The notes under the pieces: generated by a model
Seen by the model: the letters and a program-made list of their open reading frames with translations, nothing else
What the model was told of the DNA's origin: nothing
The model's database searches: none
Made by a program: the position numbers and the translations under genes
Origin: Anaerolineales bacterium
GTDB taxonomy: Bacteria > Chloroflexota > Anaerolineae > Anaerolineales > UBA4823
DNA: 64,000 nt
Reading direction: 5' to 3'
Assembly: GCA_025057645.1 (NCBI GenBank)
Contig: JANXBJ010000002.1
Location: 62,001 to 126,000, forward strand
Shown: one piece after another, positions 1 through 7,932 of the stretch
How positions within the stretch are numbered: position 1 is the stretch's first letter
Layout of the letters: every line of letters begins with the position of its first letter

Positions 1-810
1 ACGGAAGGCATTGATGCTGGAGAGCGGCGGGGCTTGGGGAGCTCCCCAAAAAGGAGCTTCGAGAACTGTTGCTTCCTCTAGCAGATAGACGCGATAGGCT
101 TCATAGGCCTCATCGAGCACGCCGAGCATATTTGCCACTTGGTCCCCTACTTTGAGCGCTTGGCCGAGTTCGTAGTCTCCCCTATCGTCAACGGCAAGTA
201 CTCCTCCTGTGCCGCGTGGGTCGTTGTAGAACAGGCGCTTGACTTCCATTGCAGCCGGCATCAGCCACGTTGAGTCGTAGGAGTCGGTCGGTCCGACAAC
301 GTTAGCCAACGGGACCTGGACAAGCATCCCTTCGAGGGATTCAAAGTAGAGTTTGGATTGGGAGTCCCTTTGAGGAGGCAATAGCGTGGTAGCTTCGGGT
401 AAAGGGTTGTCGCTTGAGAGGTAGGTGATCTGAGCGTAGGTGGTCTCAATCTCTGTGCGGCCGAAATACTCTGTGACGATCCCCCCAACTTGGATATGAT
501 CTCCTCGGCGCACAACCTCCACCTTCTGCTGCAGATGGATCCAGAGGGCGTCAGAGGTCCTAGGGTCTTGATCGCAGGTGGGTTGGTAAATGGCGATTAG
601 GCCCTGTCTCCGATCGAAATCTGCAGTCACAATCCCTTGAACATAAACAAATTGGTCTTTCCAAGCCGAAGTGAATCCCCTGCCCTGAATCTGGCAAATC
701 GCTACGGTGGAGGAGGTGTGAGTCCTAGCCGGTATAGCTGGCAGGGTAATCAGCAAAAGGAAAACCAGCCCGAAGCCAATCGAGGAGTCGGATGCCCACC
801 AAAGTGGCAA
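1..810 (-). CDS. Secreted endonuclease/exonuclease/phosphatase-type nuclease, N-terminal part
   Basis: This frame stays open on the minus strand from a TTG at 810 to the window edge, so the C-terminal part is missing. The first 30 residues form a signal peptide: a short start, the hydrophobic run IGFGLVFLLLITLPA, then a polar turn. Next comes an OB-fold-like segment (ICQIQGRG, FVYVQGIVTADFD, VGGIVTEYFGRTEIET) like the one preceding the catalytic domain in extracellular ExeM/NucH-type nucleases. The catalytic domain would lie outside the window. No ATG occurs early in the frame; the TTG is preceded by a purine-rich stretch (GGGGGAAG). The role (degrading external DNA) is inferred from the family and the catalytic residues cannot be checked here. 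Confidence 0.6.
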   Translation of the reverse strand, partial: MPLWWASDSSIGFGLVFLLLITLPAIPARTHTSSTVAICQIQGRGFTSAWKDQFVYVQGIVTADFDRRQGLIAIYQPTCDQDPRTSDALWIHLQQKVEVVRRGDHIQVGGIVTEYFGRTEIETTYAQITYLSSDNPLPEATTLLPPQRDSQSKLYFESLEGMLVQVPLANVVGPTDSYDSTWLMPAAMEVKRLFYNDPRGTGGVLAVDDRGDYELGQALKVGDQVANMLGVLDEAYEAYRVYLLEEATVLEAPFWGAPQAPPLSSINAFR

Positions 811-983
811 TAATTTTCTTCCCCCTACAGGGGAGATGCCCATACACGCTCCTTTTTTCGTATTTTACGCTTAATGCCGGATGGCGCAAGGGGGAAAAAG
901 AGGTTTTCTCTCTCCAATTTTCGCCAACTCTTCAAGGAGAGATAGTCCAGAGCTTTCGGGAAAGTTCCGGAGCATCGGATTTC

Positions 984-992
984 TGTTACAAT
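984..992 (+). promoter_or_regulatory. Probable extended -10 promoter for the SAM hydrolase/ECF operon
   Basis: TGTTACAAT is an extended -10 element (TG-n-TACAAT) with only a weak -35. Transcription would start near 999, leaving a leader of about 100 bases before the GTG at 1099. The rest of 811-1098 holds nothing else I can support; its reading frames overlap each other and look random. Confidence 0.35.
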
Positions 993-1098
993 GTATATAT
1001 AGCCTGTGATGATTCGAAGGATGCTGCTTCGGAGGAGAATCTGAGGCGGTTTTTGGCTTGTGCAGATCGCTCGCAGCGTCTGTTCGGGAGAGAGTGGT

Positions 1099-1893
1099 GT
1101 GGCCATCATTACCCTGACGACCGATTTTGGCCTGAGGGATAGTCATGTCGGCGCAATGAAGGGAGTGATTTGGAGCATTGCGCCCCAAGCCCAAGTGGTG
1201 GATATTACCCACCTGATCACCCCTCAGAATATTCAGGAAGGCGCCCAGATTTTACGTCGAGCTGCGCCCTATTACCCTGCTGGGACAATCCACGTCGCTG
1301 TCGTCGATCCGGGGGTGGGGACGGCAAGGCGCCCGATTGCCGGCCGGTTGGGCGATCATTATGTTGTCGGGCCGGACAATGGGATCTTCACTGCCCTGCT
1401 GGAATATCACGAAAGCCTGGGAAATCCTGTCGAATTTGTCCACCTTACTCGTAGTCAGTACTGGCGGGCCCAGGTTAGCTTTGTCTTTCACGGCCGGGAT
1501 ATTTTTGCCCCAGTGGCGGCCCACCTAGCCAACGGAGTTTCATTGGAAGCCTTGGGCGATCCAATTACCGATGTGGTGCGGCTTGTCTTTGCCAGGCCCT
1601 TGCCTATTCCCAATGGGTTGAGGGGTGAGGTCACCCATATTGACCATTTCGGGAACATCTATACGAACGTGATGCGCACCGACATAGGCGGACGGGCCGT
1701 GAGCGAGGTGCGCTTGGCTGGATGCACTATAAGCGAGTTTGTCAACACTTTCGGGGAGCGCCTGCCCGGAACTTTGGTCAGCTTGTTTGGAAGTAGCGAG
1801 CATTTGCTGGTTTGCGAGGTCAACGGGAATGCCGCTCGGCGGCTCGGAGTGAAGTTGGGCGAGCCGGTGGATGTAATTTTGGCGCAAAGTTGA
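1099..1893 (+). CDS. SAM hydroxide adenosyltransferase (DUF62 family)
   Basis: This enzyme family hydrolyses S-adenosylmethionine to adenosine and methionine. The start MAIITLTTDFGLRD, the DPGVGT segment, VGPDNGIF and the later DHFGNIYTNV segment are hallmarks of the family and match its usual length of about 265 residues. The frame also offers a GTG at 1060. I prefer the GTG at 1099 because a GGAGAG ribosome site lies just upstream and the family normally begins with this beta strand. The gene ends 2 bases before the ATPase gene of an ECF transporter, so it is almost certainly co-transcribed and functionally tied to that importer. Fluorinase and chlorinase are relatives, but nothing here suggests halogenation. 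Confidence 0.88.
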   Translation: MAIITLTTDFGLRDSHVGAMKGVIWSIAPQAQVVDITHLITPQNIQEGAQILRRAAPYYPAGTIHVAVVDPGVGTARRPIAGRLGDHYVVGPDNGIFTALLEYHESLGNPVEFVHLTRSQYWRAQVSFVFHGRDIFAPVAAHLANGVSLEALGDPITDVVRLVFARPLPIPNGLRGEVTHIDHFGNIYTNVMRTDIGGRAVSEVRLAGCTISEFVNTFGERLPGTLVSLFGSSEHLLVCEVNGNAARRLGVKLGEPVDVILAQS

Positions 1894-1895
1894 AC

Positions 1896-3539
1896 ATGTC
1901 CTACCCCCTTGTTTGGGTCAATGATCTGACTTTTCGCTACCGGGATCGTGCGCAGCCCGCTATCCAGGATATCACCTTTGAGGCGCATGCCGGTGAGTTG
2001 CTCCTAATCGCCGGAGCAAGTGGCTGTGGGAAGACCACGTTGCTGCGTTGCCTGAATGGGTTGATTCCGAGGAGCTATAAGGGGGAACTCAAAGGGGAGA
2101 TTCGGTTAGATGGCAAGCCGATCGCTCCTCTGCCCCTCTCGCGCATTTCGCAAATCGTTGGCACTGTATTGCAGGACCCCGAACGCCAAATTCTGGGCAC
2201 ACGCGTACGTAATGAGGTGGCCTTTGGTTTAGAGAACCTCGGTTTGCCCAGGGAGGAGATGCTCCAGAGGATTGATGAAGCGCTCTGCTATCTGGGCATC
2301 CGCCACTTGCGCGACCGGGAAACCTTCTATCTCTCCGGCGGCGAAAAGCAGAAGGTTGCTTTGGCAGGAGTGCTGGCCATGCGTCCGAAGATTCTCTTGT
2401 TGGACGAGCCGCTGGCCAGCCTAGACCCAGCCAGCGCTCAGGAGACCTTGCGGATCGTGCGCCAAATGGTGGATGAAGGGATGTGTGTGCTGATGGTCGA
2501 GCACCGAGTCGAGGATGTGCTGAAGGCTCGGCCAGATCGAGTGATGTTGCTAGAAGAAGGGCGCATTCGTTACCTCGGAGATGTAGCGGGGTTATATGAA
2601 GTGGTGAATTACCGTGAGATTAAACTGCCTGCTCTCGAGATCTTGAAACGCGCTCGTCATGATCCACCGCTGCCGGTCCTAAGGGTTTTACCTTCTGTCC
2701 GATCGGGGGCTAACAACGATAGGGCCCCGCTTGTGCGCTTTGAACGGGTTTCGTTCGGCTACGAAACCAAACCGGATGTTTTGCGCGAGGTCAGCTTTGA
2801 AATTCACCGTGGGGATGTGATCGCCATTTTGGGGGCGAACGGAGCGGGGAAGACTACTTTGGTGAAACAGGCTATCGGGTTGCTCAAGCCGACTTCTGGG
2901 AGGGTGCTGGTCAACGGCGTTGACACTCGCCAGCTCAGCGTCGCAGAGATCGCGCGCACCCTAGGGTATGTCTTCCAGAGCCCCAGCCACATGTTGTTTG
3001 CTCCGACCGTTTATGAGGAACTGGCCTTTGGGCCGCGCAATCTTGAACATCCCCCAGATCAAATCGAAAAGGAGGTGAGGGAAGCCCTCGAGATCGTTAA
3101 TCTCTCTGGCAAAGAGAAGGAGCCACCGCTGGCACTTTCCTTTGGGCAACAGAAGCGGGTGAGCATCGCTGCCATTTTGTCGATGCGTTCGCGTATCTTG
3201 ATCATGGATGAACCCACGGCAGGACAGGATTACCGAAACTACATGGAATTCATGGATGCGATTGTGCAACTGCCGAACATTGAGGCAATTCTGTTTATCA
3301 CCCATGACCTCGATTTGGCGATCACCTATGCTAACCGTATAGTGGTGATGTCCGAGGGCCGTTTGGTTGCAGATGGCGCTCCCCAAGAGGTGTTGGGCGA
3401 TGCGGAGCGTTTACACCAGTGGCGGCTGGTGCCCACTTCGTTGCTTCGTCTTAACCTTGAAATGTTGCCGGCCAGCGGGAAGTTTCTGCGCGCTGAAGCG
3501 CTTGCCCACTTGGATTCTCCCGGTGTAAGGGAAGGATAA
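1896..3539 (+). CDS. ECF transporter ATPase, two fused ATP-binding domains
   Basis: Energising subunit of an energy-coupling factor importer, with EcfA1- and EcfA2-like halves in one 547-residue chain. Domain 1 (about 5-255) has Walker A ASGCGKTT, Q-loop LQDPERQ, signature LSGGE, Walker B LLLDEP and a switch histidine in MVEHR. Domain 2 (about 280-520) has GANGAGKTT, FQSPSHM, LSFGQ, ILIMDEP and FITHD. Both composite ATP sites therefore look complete. The start is the ATG at 1896; an upstream in-frame extension runs inside the SAM hydrolase gene and is not credible. It is followed by the S component (3582) and EcfT (4624). Confidence 0.88.
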   Translation: MSYPLVWVNDLTFRYRDRAQPAIQDITFEAHAGELLLIAGASGCGKTTLLRCLNGLIPRSYKGELKGEIRLDGKPIAPLPLSRISQIVGTVLQDPERQILGTRVRNEVAFGLENLGLPREEMLQRIDEALCYLGIRHLRDRETFYLSGGEKQKVALAGVLAMRPKILLLDEPLASLDPASAQETLRIVRQMVDEGMCVLMVEHRVEDVLKARPDRVMLLEEGRIRYLGDVAGLYEVVNYREIKLPALEILKRARHDPPLPVLRVLPSVRSGANNDRAPLVRFERVSFGYETKPDVLREVSFEIHRGDVIAILGANGAGKTTLVKQAIGLLKPTSGRVLVNGVDTRQLSVAEIARTLGYVFQSPSHMLFAPTVYEELAFGPRNLEHPPDQIEKEVREALEIVNLSGKEKEPPLALSFGQQKRVSIAAILSMRSRILIMDEPTAGQDYRNYMEFMDAIVQLPNIEAILFITHDLDLAITYANRIVVMSEGRLVADGAPQEVLGDAERLHQWRLVPTSLLRLNLEMLPASGKFLRAEALAHLDSPGVREG

Positions 3540-3581
3540 ATAGATGTTGTTTGACCAAGTTACTAGAGAAAGGAGAAACCC

Positions 3582-4520
3582 ATGGACCGCCGTTTGACGT
3601 ATCTAACCGTTGCTCTTGTCGTCATTTTGGCCATCTTTCTTTTGTTGGTTTATGTAGGGGGTACGGTTTTGGGAATTGAGCGCCTGCAGACCGGGGAAAA
3701 TCCGCTCCTGCGGTTTGCCTTTGTTGTCTTGGGCTTGCTGATCGCATTAGTCATCTATTGGCTAACACGCGAAAATCCAGTTTGGGAGATCGGCACTCGT
3801 CAGGTGGTCTACATGGCGATTGGCGCTGCGCTCTACGCAATTTTTTCCTATCTGTTCAATGGCACCGTCTTTGTTGTGCCCTCGGTGAGTCAGGTAGCGT
3901 TGCGCCCAGCGATTGCCATTCCCATGTTCTTCGGTTATGCCTTCGGTCCTGTGGTGGGATTTTTCACCGGCGCGGTGGGCAATATGTTCGGAGATGCCCT
4001 GACTGGCTTCGGCTTATCGCCTCAATGGAGCATCGGCAATGGGTTGGTCGGTCTAATTGCCGGAATGGTGAATCTCTTCCCTGACAGGAGGAAGAGCATG
4101 AACACGGTATTGGTTCTCAGCGTGATTCTGGCTGTGCTTGCCACTGTGGTTTTCTTCCTCAACCGCAATGTCCCTAATATGCTCTATTTTGCTCCTGAGC
4201 AGGGGATTTTTGGTGATCAGCAGATTTCCCTCTTTGCCGGTTTATCAGCGATCGTCGGCTTGATTTTAGTTGTGGCTGTGCGCTATCTCTTTGCCTCCAA
4301 TGAAGATGTCGCTGCAGCCGTGACCTGGAGCATGTTAGGCAATCTGTTGGGGATCGGCTTTGCTGCCATCTCGGATATTTGGATCAATGGCTTCCCGTTT
4401 GCGGTGGCTATTGTGGGCGAGTTTCTGCCGGCTGCCGGTCCGAATTTGATCTTTGCTGCGATTTTGGTCCCGCTTTTGGTGGCGGCTTACAGTGCGGTGC
4501 AAAGACAAGCTGGTCGATAA
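3582..4520 (+). CDS. ECF transporter substrate-binding (S) component, membrane protein
   Basis: A 312-residue, very hydrophobic protein with roughly eight to nine predicted membrane segments. The segment around residues 105-150 (ALRPAIAIPMFFGYAFGPVV, GFFTGAVGNMFGD) has the glycine-rich layout of ECF S components. The usual S component is near 180-220 residues; this one has two extra N-terminal helices and a long C-terminal half. A clear AAGGAG ribosome site precedes the ATG. It sits between the ATPase and EcfT genes, which supports its role as the specificity subunit. The substrate cannot be read from the sequence; linkage to SAM hydrolase hints at a nucleoside-, methionine- or cofactor-related compound. 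Confidence 0.75.
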   Translation: MDRRLTYLTVALVVILAIFLLLVYVGGTVLGIERLQTGENPLLRFAFVVLGLLIALVIYWLTRENPVWEIGTRQVVYMAIGAALYAIFSYLFNGTVFVVPSVSQVALRPAIAIPMFFGYAFGPVVGFFTGAVGNMFGDALTGFGLSPQWSIGNGLVGLIAGMVNLFPDRRKSMNTVLVLSVILAVLATVVFFLNRNVPNMLYFAPEQGIFGDQQISLFAGLSAIVGLILVVAVRYLFASNEDVAAAVTWSMLGNLLGIGFAAISDIWINGFPFAVAIVGEFLPAAGPNLIFAAILVPLLVAAYSAVQRQAGR

Positions 4521-4547
4521 TGGGATGCCTATCCCACAGCCTGCTAA

Positions 4548-4576
4548 GGCATCCCTCTCCTCGAGAGAGGGATGCC
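4548..4576. repeat. Intergenic hairpin of a repeated family
   Basis: A perfect 12-bp inverted repeat (GGCATCCCTCTC) with a 5-base loop lies between the S component and EcfT genes. It is followed by C/T-rich sequence rather than a run of T, so it is more likely a mobile intergenic palindrome or an mRNA-stability element than a terminator. The core CCCTCTCCTCG recurs near 52043. Confidence 0.6.
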
Positions 4577-4623
4577 CCCTTTCCCCTTCGCTCCGAGGTC
4601 AAGAGGGAGCTGAGGAAAGTTAG

Positions 4624-5478
4624 ATGTTGGTTGCGTGGCGGTATCGGGAACGGCGCTCGTTAGTTCAGTGGTTTGACCCGCGCGCCTGGTTTATTTTCTA
4701 CGCTTCTTTTTTGGCTTCCACTTTGCTTTTTTGGGACTTTCGGTTTCTGGCAGCTTTTGCTCTGGTCGCCTTACTCGTGCTGCTGACTTCCGGAATTACT
4801 TGGCGGGAGATGCGCCGTCCCTTGCTCTTTATTTTTGCTTTTATCACCTTTTTTGCCTTGTTGACCTTTTTGACCGGGCGCGGGGGCATCGAGGTCTATC
4901 GTCAGGAGCACCTTATTGGCAAAGTTGTCTTTCCCTTCTCTTTGTTCGGCTGGCAGCCCACAATTCACGTCACCTGGGAGCGCACCTTTTTTGCTCTCAG
5001 TCAGTTCTTACGGGTGTTTAGCCTAGCGTGCATGACGATTGTGATACCCTACACGATTAACCCGGCTCACTACGGCATCACCTTCCGTGGTCTGGGGCTG
5101 CCCGATAAAATTGCCTACGCCATTGACCTGACCATGCGCTTTATCCCCACCTTTGGGCGCGATTTCCAGCTTACCCTGGATGCCCAGCGGGCGCGAGGAT
5201 ACGAGTTGGAAAAAATTCGCGGTGGCCTGATCGCTCAGGTGCGTAAGATGGCTCCGCTGATCATTCCGGTAACGATCCACGCTATTATCGCCAGCGAGGA
5301 CATTATCGATGCTATGGACTTGCGTGCTTTTGGGGTTGGGCCGCGCGTGTGGTTGGAAACTCTCGAATATCGTCTGCGGGATAAGCTTCTGATTGGCTTC
5401 TCCATCTTTCTCTTTCTGGCCTGCCTTACGCTCTCCTTTTTCTCCTATGGAAAGTTTTGGGTGCCGCCGGTCTTTTGA
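4624..5478 (+). CDS. ecfT: ECF transporter transmembrane component EcfT
   Basis: Membrane scaffold that couples ATP hydrolysis to the S component. About five to six hydrophobic segments are visible, plus a long cytoplasmic region. That region carries the two coupling-helix motifs of EcfT: QRARGYEL near residue 190 and LRAFG near residue 237. The length of 284 residues is normal. The gene closes the transporter operon; no ribosome site is strong, but GAGGAAAG lies just before the ATG. The next gene, an acyl-CoA synthetase, follows after 57 bases and could be read through. Confidence 0.87.
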   Translation: MLVAWRYRERRSLVQWFDPRAWFIFYASFLASTLLFWDFRFLAAFALVALLVLLTSGITWREMRRPLLFIFAFITFFALLTFLTGRGGIEVYRQEHLIGKVVFPFSLFGWQPTIHVTWERTFFALSQFLRVFSLACMTIVIPYTINPAHYGITFRGLGLPDKIAYAIDLTMRFIPTFGRDFQLTLDAQRARGYELEKIRGGLIAQVRKMAPLIIPVTIHAIIASEDIIDAMDLRAFGVGPRVWLETLEYRLRDKLLIGFSIFLFLACLTLSFFSYGKFWVPPVF

Positions 5479-5535
5479 GGTCAGGGGAGGGTTTTGGCAT
5501 AAGGGAGTGGTGTTCGCATATTTGGGGAGGACGAG

Positions 5536-7695
5536 ATGGATGAAGAGATCCGCCTTGATCCCTCTTTAACCCCCTTCTTCAACCCTCAGGGGATCGCCCT
5601 CATTGGGGCGAGCGCAAATCCGAATAAGCTGGGGTATGCCCTTGCGCGCAACTTGATCCAAGGTAACTATCCGGGCGCAATCTATTTCGTCAATCCCAAA
5701 GGGGGCAGTTTGCTGGGGCGCAAGGTCTACACAAACATCCTCGAAGTGCCGGAGCCAGTTGATCTAGCTATCCTCTTGGTCCCGGCACCCTATATCCCCA
5801 ATTTGCTGCGCGATTGCGGGCGGCGCGGCATCAGCGCGGCGATTATCGGCGCCGGCGGTTTTCGGGAAACGGGCGAGGCCGGTGCCGCTCTGGAGGAAGA
5901 ATGCGTTGCCATTGCCCGTAAGTACTTTATCCGTTTACTAGGCCCGAACTGCATTGGCATCATGGATACCCACTTACCGTTGGATGCTACTTTCTTGCCT
6001 CCCCCTCCACCTCGGCCGGGCGATGTGGCCTTTGTTTCGCATTCGGGGGCGATTATAGCTGCTGTAGTGGATTGGGCGCGGGGTCAGGATTTGGGGCTTT
6101 CGCGCCTGATTAGCCTAGGCAATCAGGCAGACATTTGTGAAGCCGATGTTTTGGCGCCATTAGCATTGGATGCGCATACTCGGGTGATCACCCTATATTT
6201 GGAGGGAGTGCGGGACGGTCGGCGTTTTGTGCGTGAGGCAGCCAAAGTGGCGCGCGTGAAACCGATTGTTGCCCTCAAAGTTGGCCGTTTTGCCAGTGGT
6301 CAGCGCGCTGTTGCTTCGCATACCGGCGCCTTGGCCGGCCGGGAAAGCGCCTTTAACGCTGCCTTTTGGCGGGCAGGGGTGATCCGTGCTGAAACCAGCG
6401 AGGAGATGTTTGACTGGGCGAGGGCCTTAGCCTGGTCTCCTTTGCCCAAAGGGCGCTCTATTGCCATCTTAACTAGCGCAGGCGGTCCCGGGGTCACCGC
6501 TGCTGACGCTCTGGAGGCCAACGGTATGCGATTAGCCGAACTCAAGCCAGAAACTGTCGCTCGCCTTAGGCAAATCTTACCCGCGGCAGCAAGTTTTTAC
6601 AACCCGGTGGATATGCTTGCCACAGCCACACCCGAACAATATGCTGCTTGTCTTCAGGCTATGCTTGAGGATGGAGGGGTGCATGGCGCTTTGGTGATCG
6701 TTCCCCCCTTGCCGATGCAGGCCGCCGGGGCAATAGCCAAGGCTCTGATCCCGGTCATTTATAACTCGGATAAGCCAGTGGCTATTACTTTAATGGGCGA
6801 CCGTTTGATCCAAGAAGCAATTGAGCATTTCCGCGCTGCGCGCATTCCTGAATACCGCTTCCCGGAGCGCGCAGCTTCGGCTCTGGCGATTCTAGCTCAG
6901 CGGGCTGACTTTCTTGCCCGTCCTGTGGTGGATCCGCAGCCGGTTGAGGATATCGACCGTGAGAAGGTTGAGCGTTTGCTTCGCCCCTACTTGGAAGAGG
7001 CGAAGGCCTCGGGCACGACAGTGCCCTTGCCAACAGAGGTAGTTGCCCAAATCTTAGAAGCTTACGGTATCCCCACGCTGGCCGTTCAGTTGGTCAGAAC
7101 CGCCCAAGAGGCAGTGCAGGTAGCCGAGCGAATGGGATACCCCGTAGTGCTAAAGGTGGCTTCGACGACCGTAACCCACAAATCGGATATCGGCGGCGTT
7201 TTGCTCAATCTGCTCGATGCCGATTCAGTTGCGCAGGGTTTTGAGGTGGTTCTGCAGAACGTGAGTCGAGCTTATCCGGAGGCAGAAGTTGAAGGGGTGT
7301 ACTTGCAACGCATGCTTCCATTAGGCCAGGAGGTCATTGTCGGAGCAATTCAGGACGAACAATTCGGTGCTCTGGTAATGTTTGGCTCCGGCGGTGTAGA
7401 AGTGGAAGCCTTGCGAGATGTTGGATTTGCGTTAGCGCCGATCACTGATCACGAAATCGAACATCTCTTGTCCACTACTTGGGCAGGACGCAGGTTGTGC
7501 GGCTACCGCAACCTTCCGCCGGCCGATCGTCAAGCCGTGGTTGAGGTCTTGAGGCGTGTGGCGCAACTAGCAGCAGACTTTCCCCAACTGGCGGAGATCG
7601 AAATTAACCCCCTTAAGGTGTTCGAAGAGGGAAAGGGAGCTACTGCCATCGATGTGCGGGCAAGGGTAAAGGGCGAATCGTCAAGTTCGGCATAA
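5536..7695 (+). CDS. Acyl-CoA synthetase, ADP-forming (acetate-CoA ligase type, fused subunits)
   Basis: Makes ATP from an acyl-CoA (acetyl-CoA or a related one), ADP and phosphate, or runs in reverse. Domain order in 719 residues: CoA-binding Rossmann domain (about 10-140, IALIGASANP), succinyl-CoA-ligase-like domains (about 150-460), then an ATP-grasp domain (about 500-715, YPVVLKVAS, THKSDIGGV). The phosphohistidine is expected in VASHTGALAG and a partner glutamate in NQADICEADV. Alpha and beta subunits are fused in one chain, as in many anaerobic bacteria. Substrate choice cannot be read. The start has a GGGGAGGAC ribosome site. Protein lysine acetyltransferases share this core but carry an added GNAT domain, absent here. 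Confidence 0.85.
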   Translation: MDEEIRLDPSLTPFFNPQGIALIGASANPNKLGYALARNLIQGNYPGAIYFVNPKGGSLLGRKVYTNILEVPEPVDLAILLVPAPYIPNLLRDCGRRGISAAIIGAGGFRETGEAGAALEEECVAIARKYFIRLLGPNCIGIMDTHLPLDATFLPPPPPRPGDVAFVSHSGAIIAAVVDWARGQDLGLSRLISLGNQADICEADVLAPLALDAHTRVITLYLEGVRDGRRFVREAAKVARVKPIVALKVGRFASGQRAVASHTGALAGRESAFNAAFWRAGVIRAETSEEMFDWARALAWSPLPKGRSIAILTSAGGPGVTAADALEANGMRLAELKPETVARLRQILPAAASFYNPVDMLATATPEQYAACLQAMLEDGGVHGALVIVPPLPMQAAGAIAKALIPVIYNSDKPVAITLMGDRLIQEAIEHFRAARIPEYRFPERAASALAILAQRADFLARPVVDPQPVEDIDREKVERLLRPYLEEAKASGTTVPLPTEVVAQILEAYGIPTLAVQLVRTAQEAVQVAERMGYPVVLKVASTTVTHKSDIGGVLLNLLDADSVAQGFEVVLQNVSRAYPEAEVEGVYLQRMLPLGQEVIVGAIQDEQFGALVMFGSGGVEVEALRDVGFALAPITDHEIEHLLSTTWAGRRLCGYRNLPPADRQAVVEVLRRVAQLAADFPQLAEIEINPLKVFEEGKGATAIDVRARVKGESSSSA

Positions 7696-7865
7696 CGGGT
7701 CTTGAGTAGGGTAAAACCCTCTTCTGTCTGCCTGCCCGTTGCGCAGATCAGTTATTCTCCATTGAGCGGGGAGGGCAGATGTGGTCCGGCGGAGTAAGCC
7801 ACTTAAGAGGAGTGTCCTCTCTACACTCGTGAGAGAATTAACTAACGCTCCCCTGCCCGTGGGGA

Positions 7866-7871
7866 TATAAT
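7866..7871 (+). promoter_or_regulatory. -10 box (TATAAT) upstream of hutH
   Basis: A consensus TATAAT with a poor -35 gives a leader of about 55 bases before hutH. The remaining gap 7696-7932 contains small inverted repeats (for example AGGGTaaaACCCT) but no convincing terminator. Confidence 0.4.
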
Positions 7872-7932
7872 ACAAGCCGGTAAACTCACCCAGATAAGCC
7901 TAGAGGGTTAATCACAAGAGAGGAGTAAAAGC

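Noticed and set aside
261-515. Minus-strand frame of 84 codons
   Set aside because: It is in another frame inside the nuclease-like gene, which has signal peptide and OB-fold features.
792-1142. Plus-strand frame of 116 codons before the SAM hydrolase
   Set aside because: Overlaps both neighbouring real genes, shows no family trait and runs over the likely promoter.
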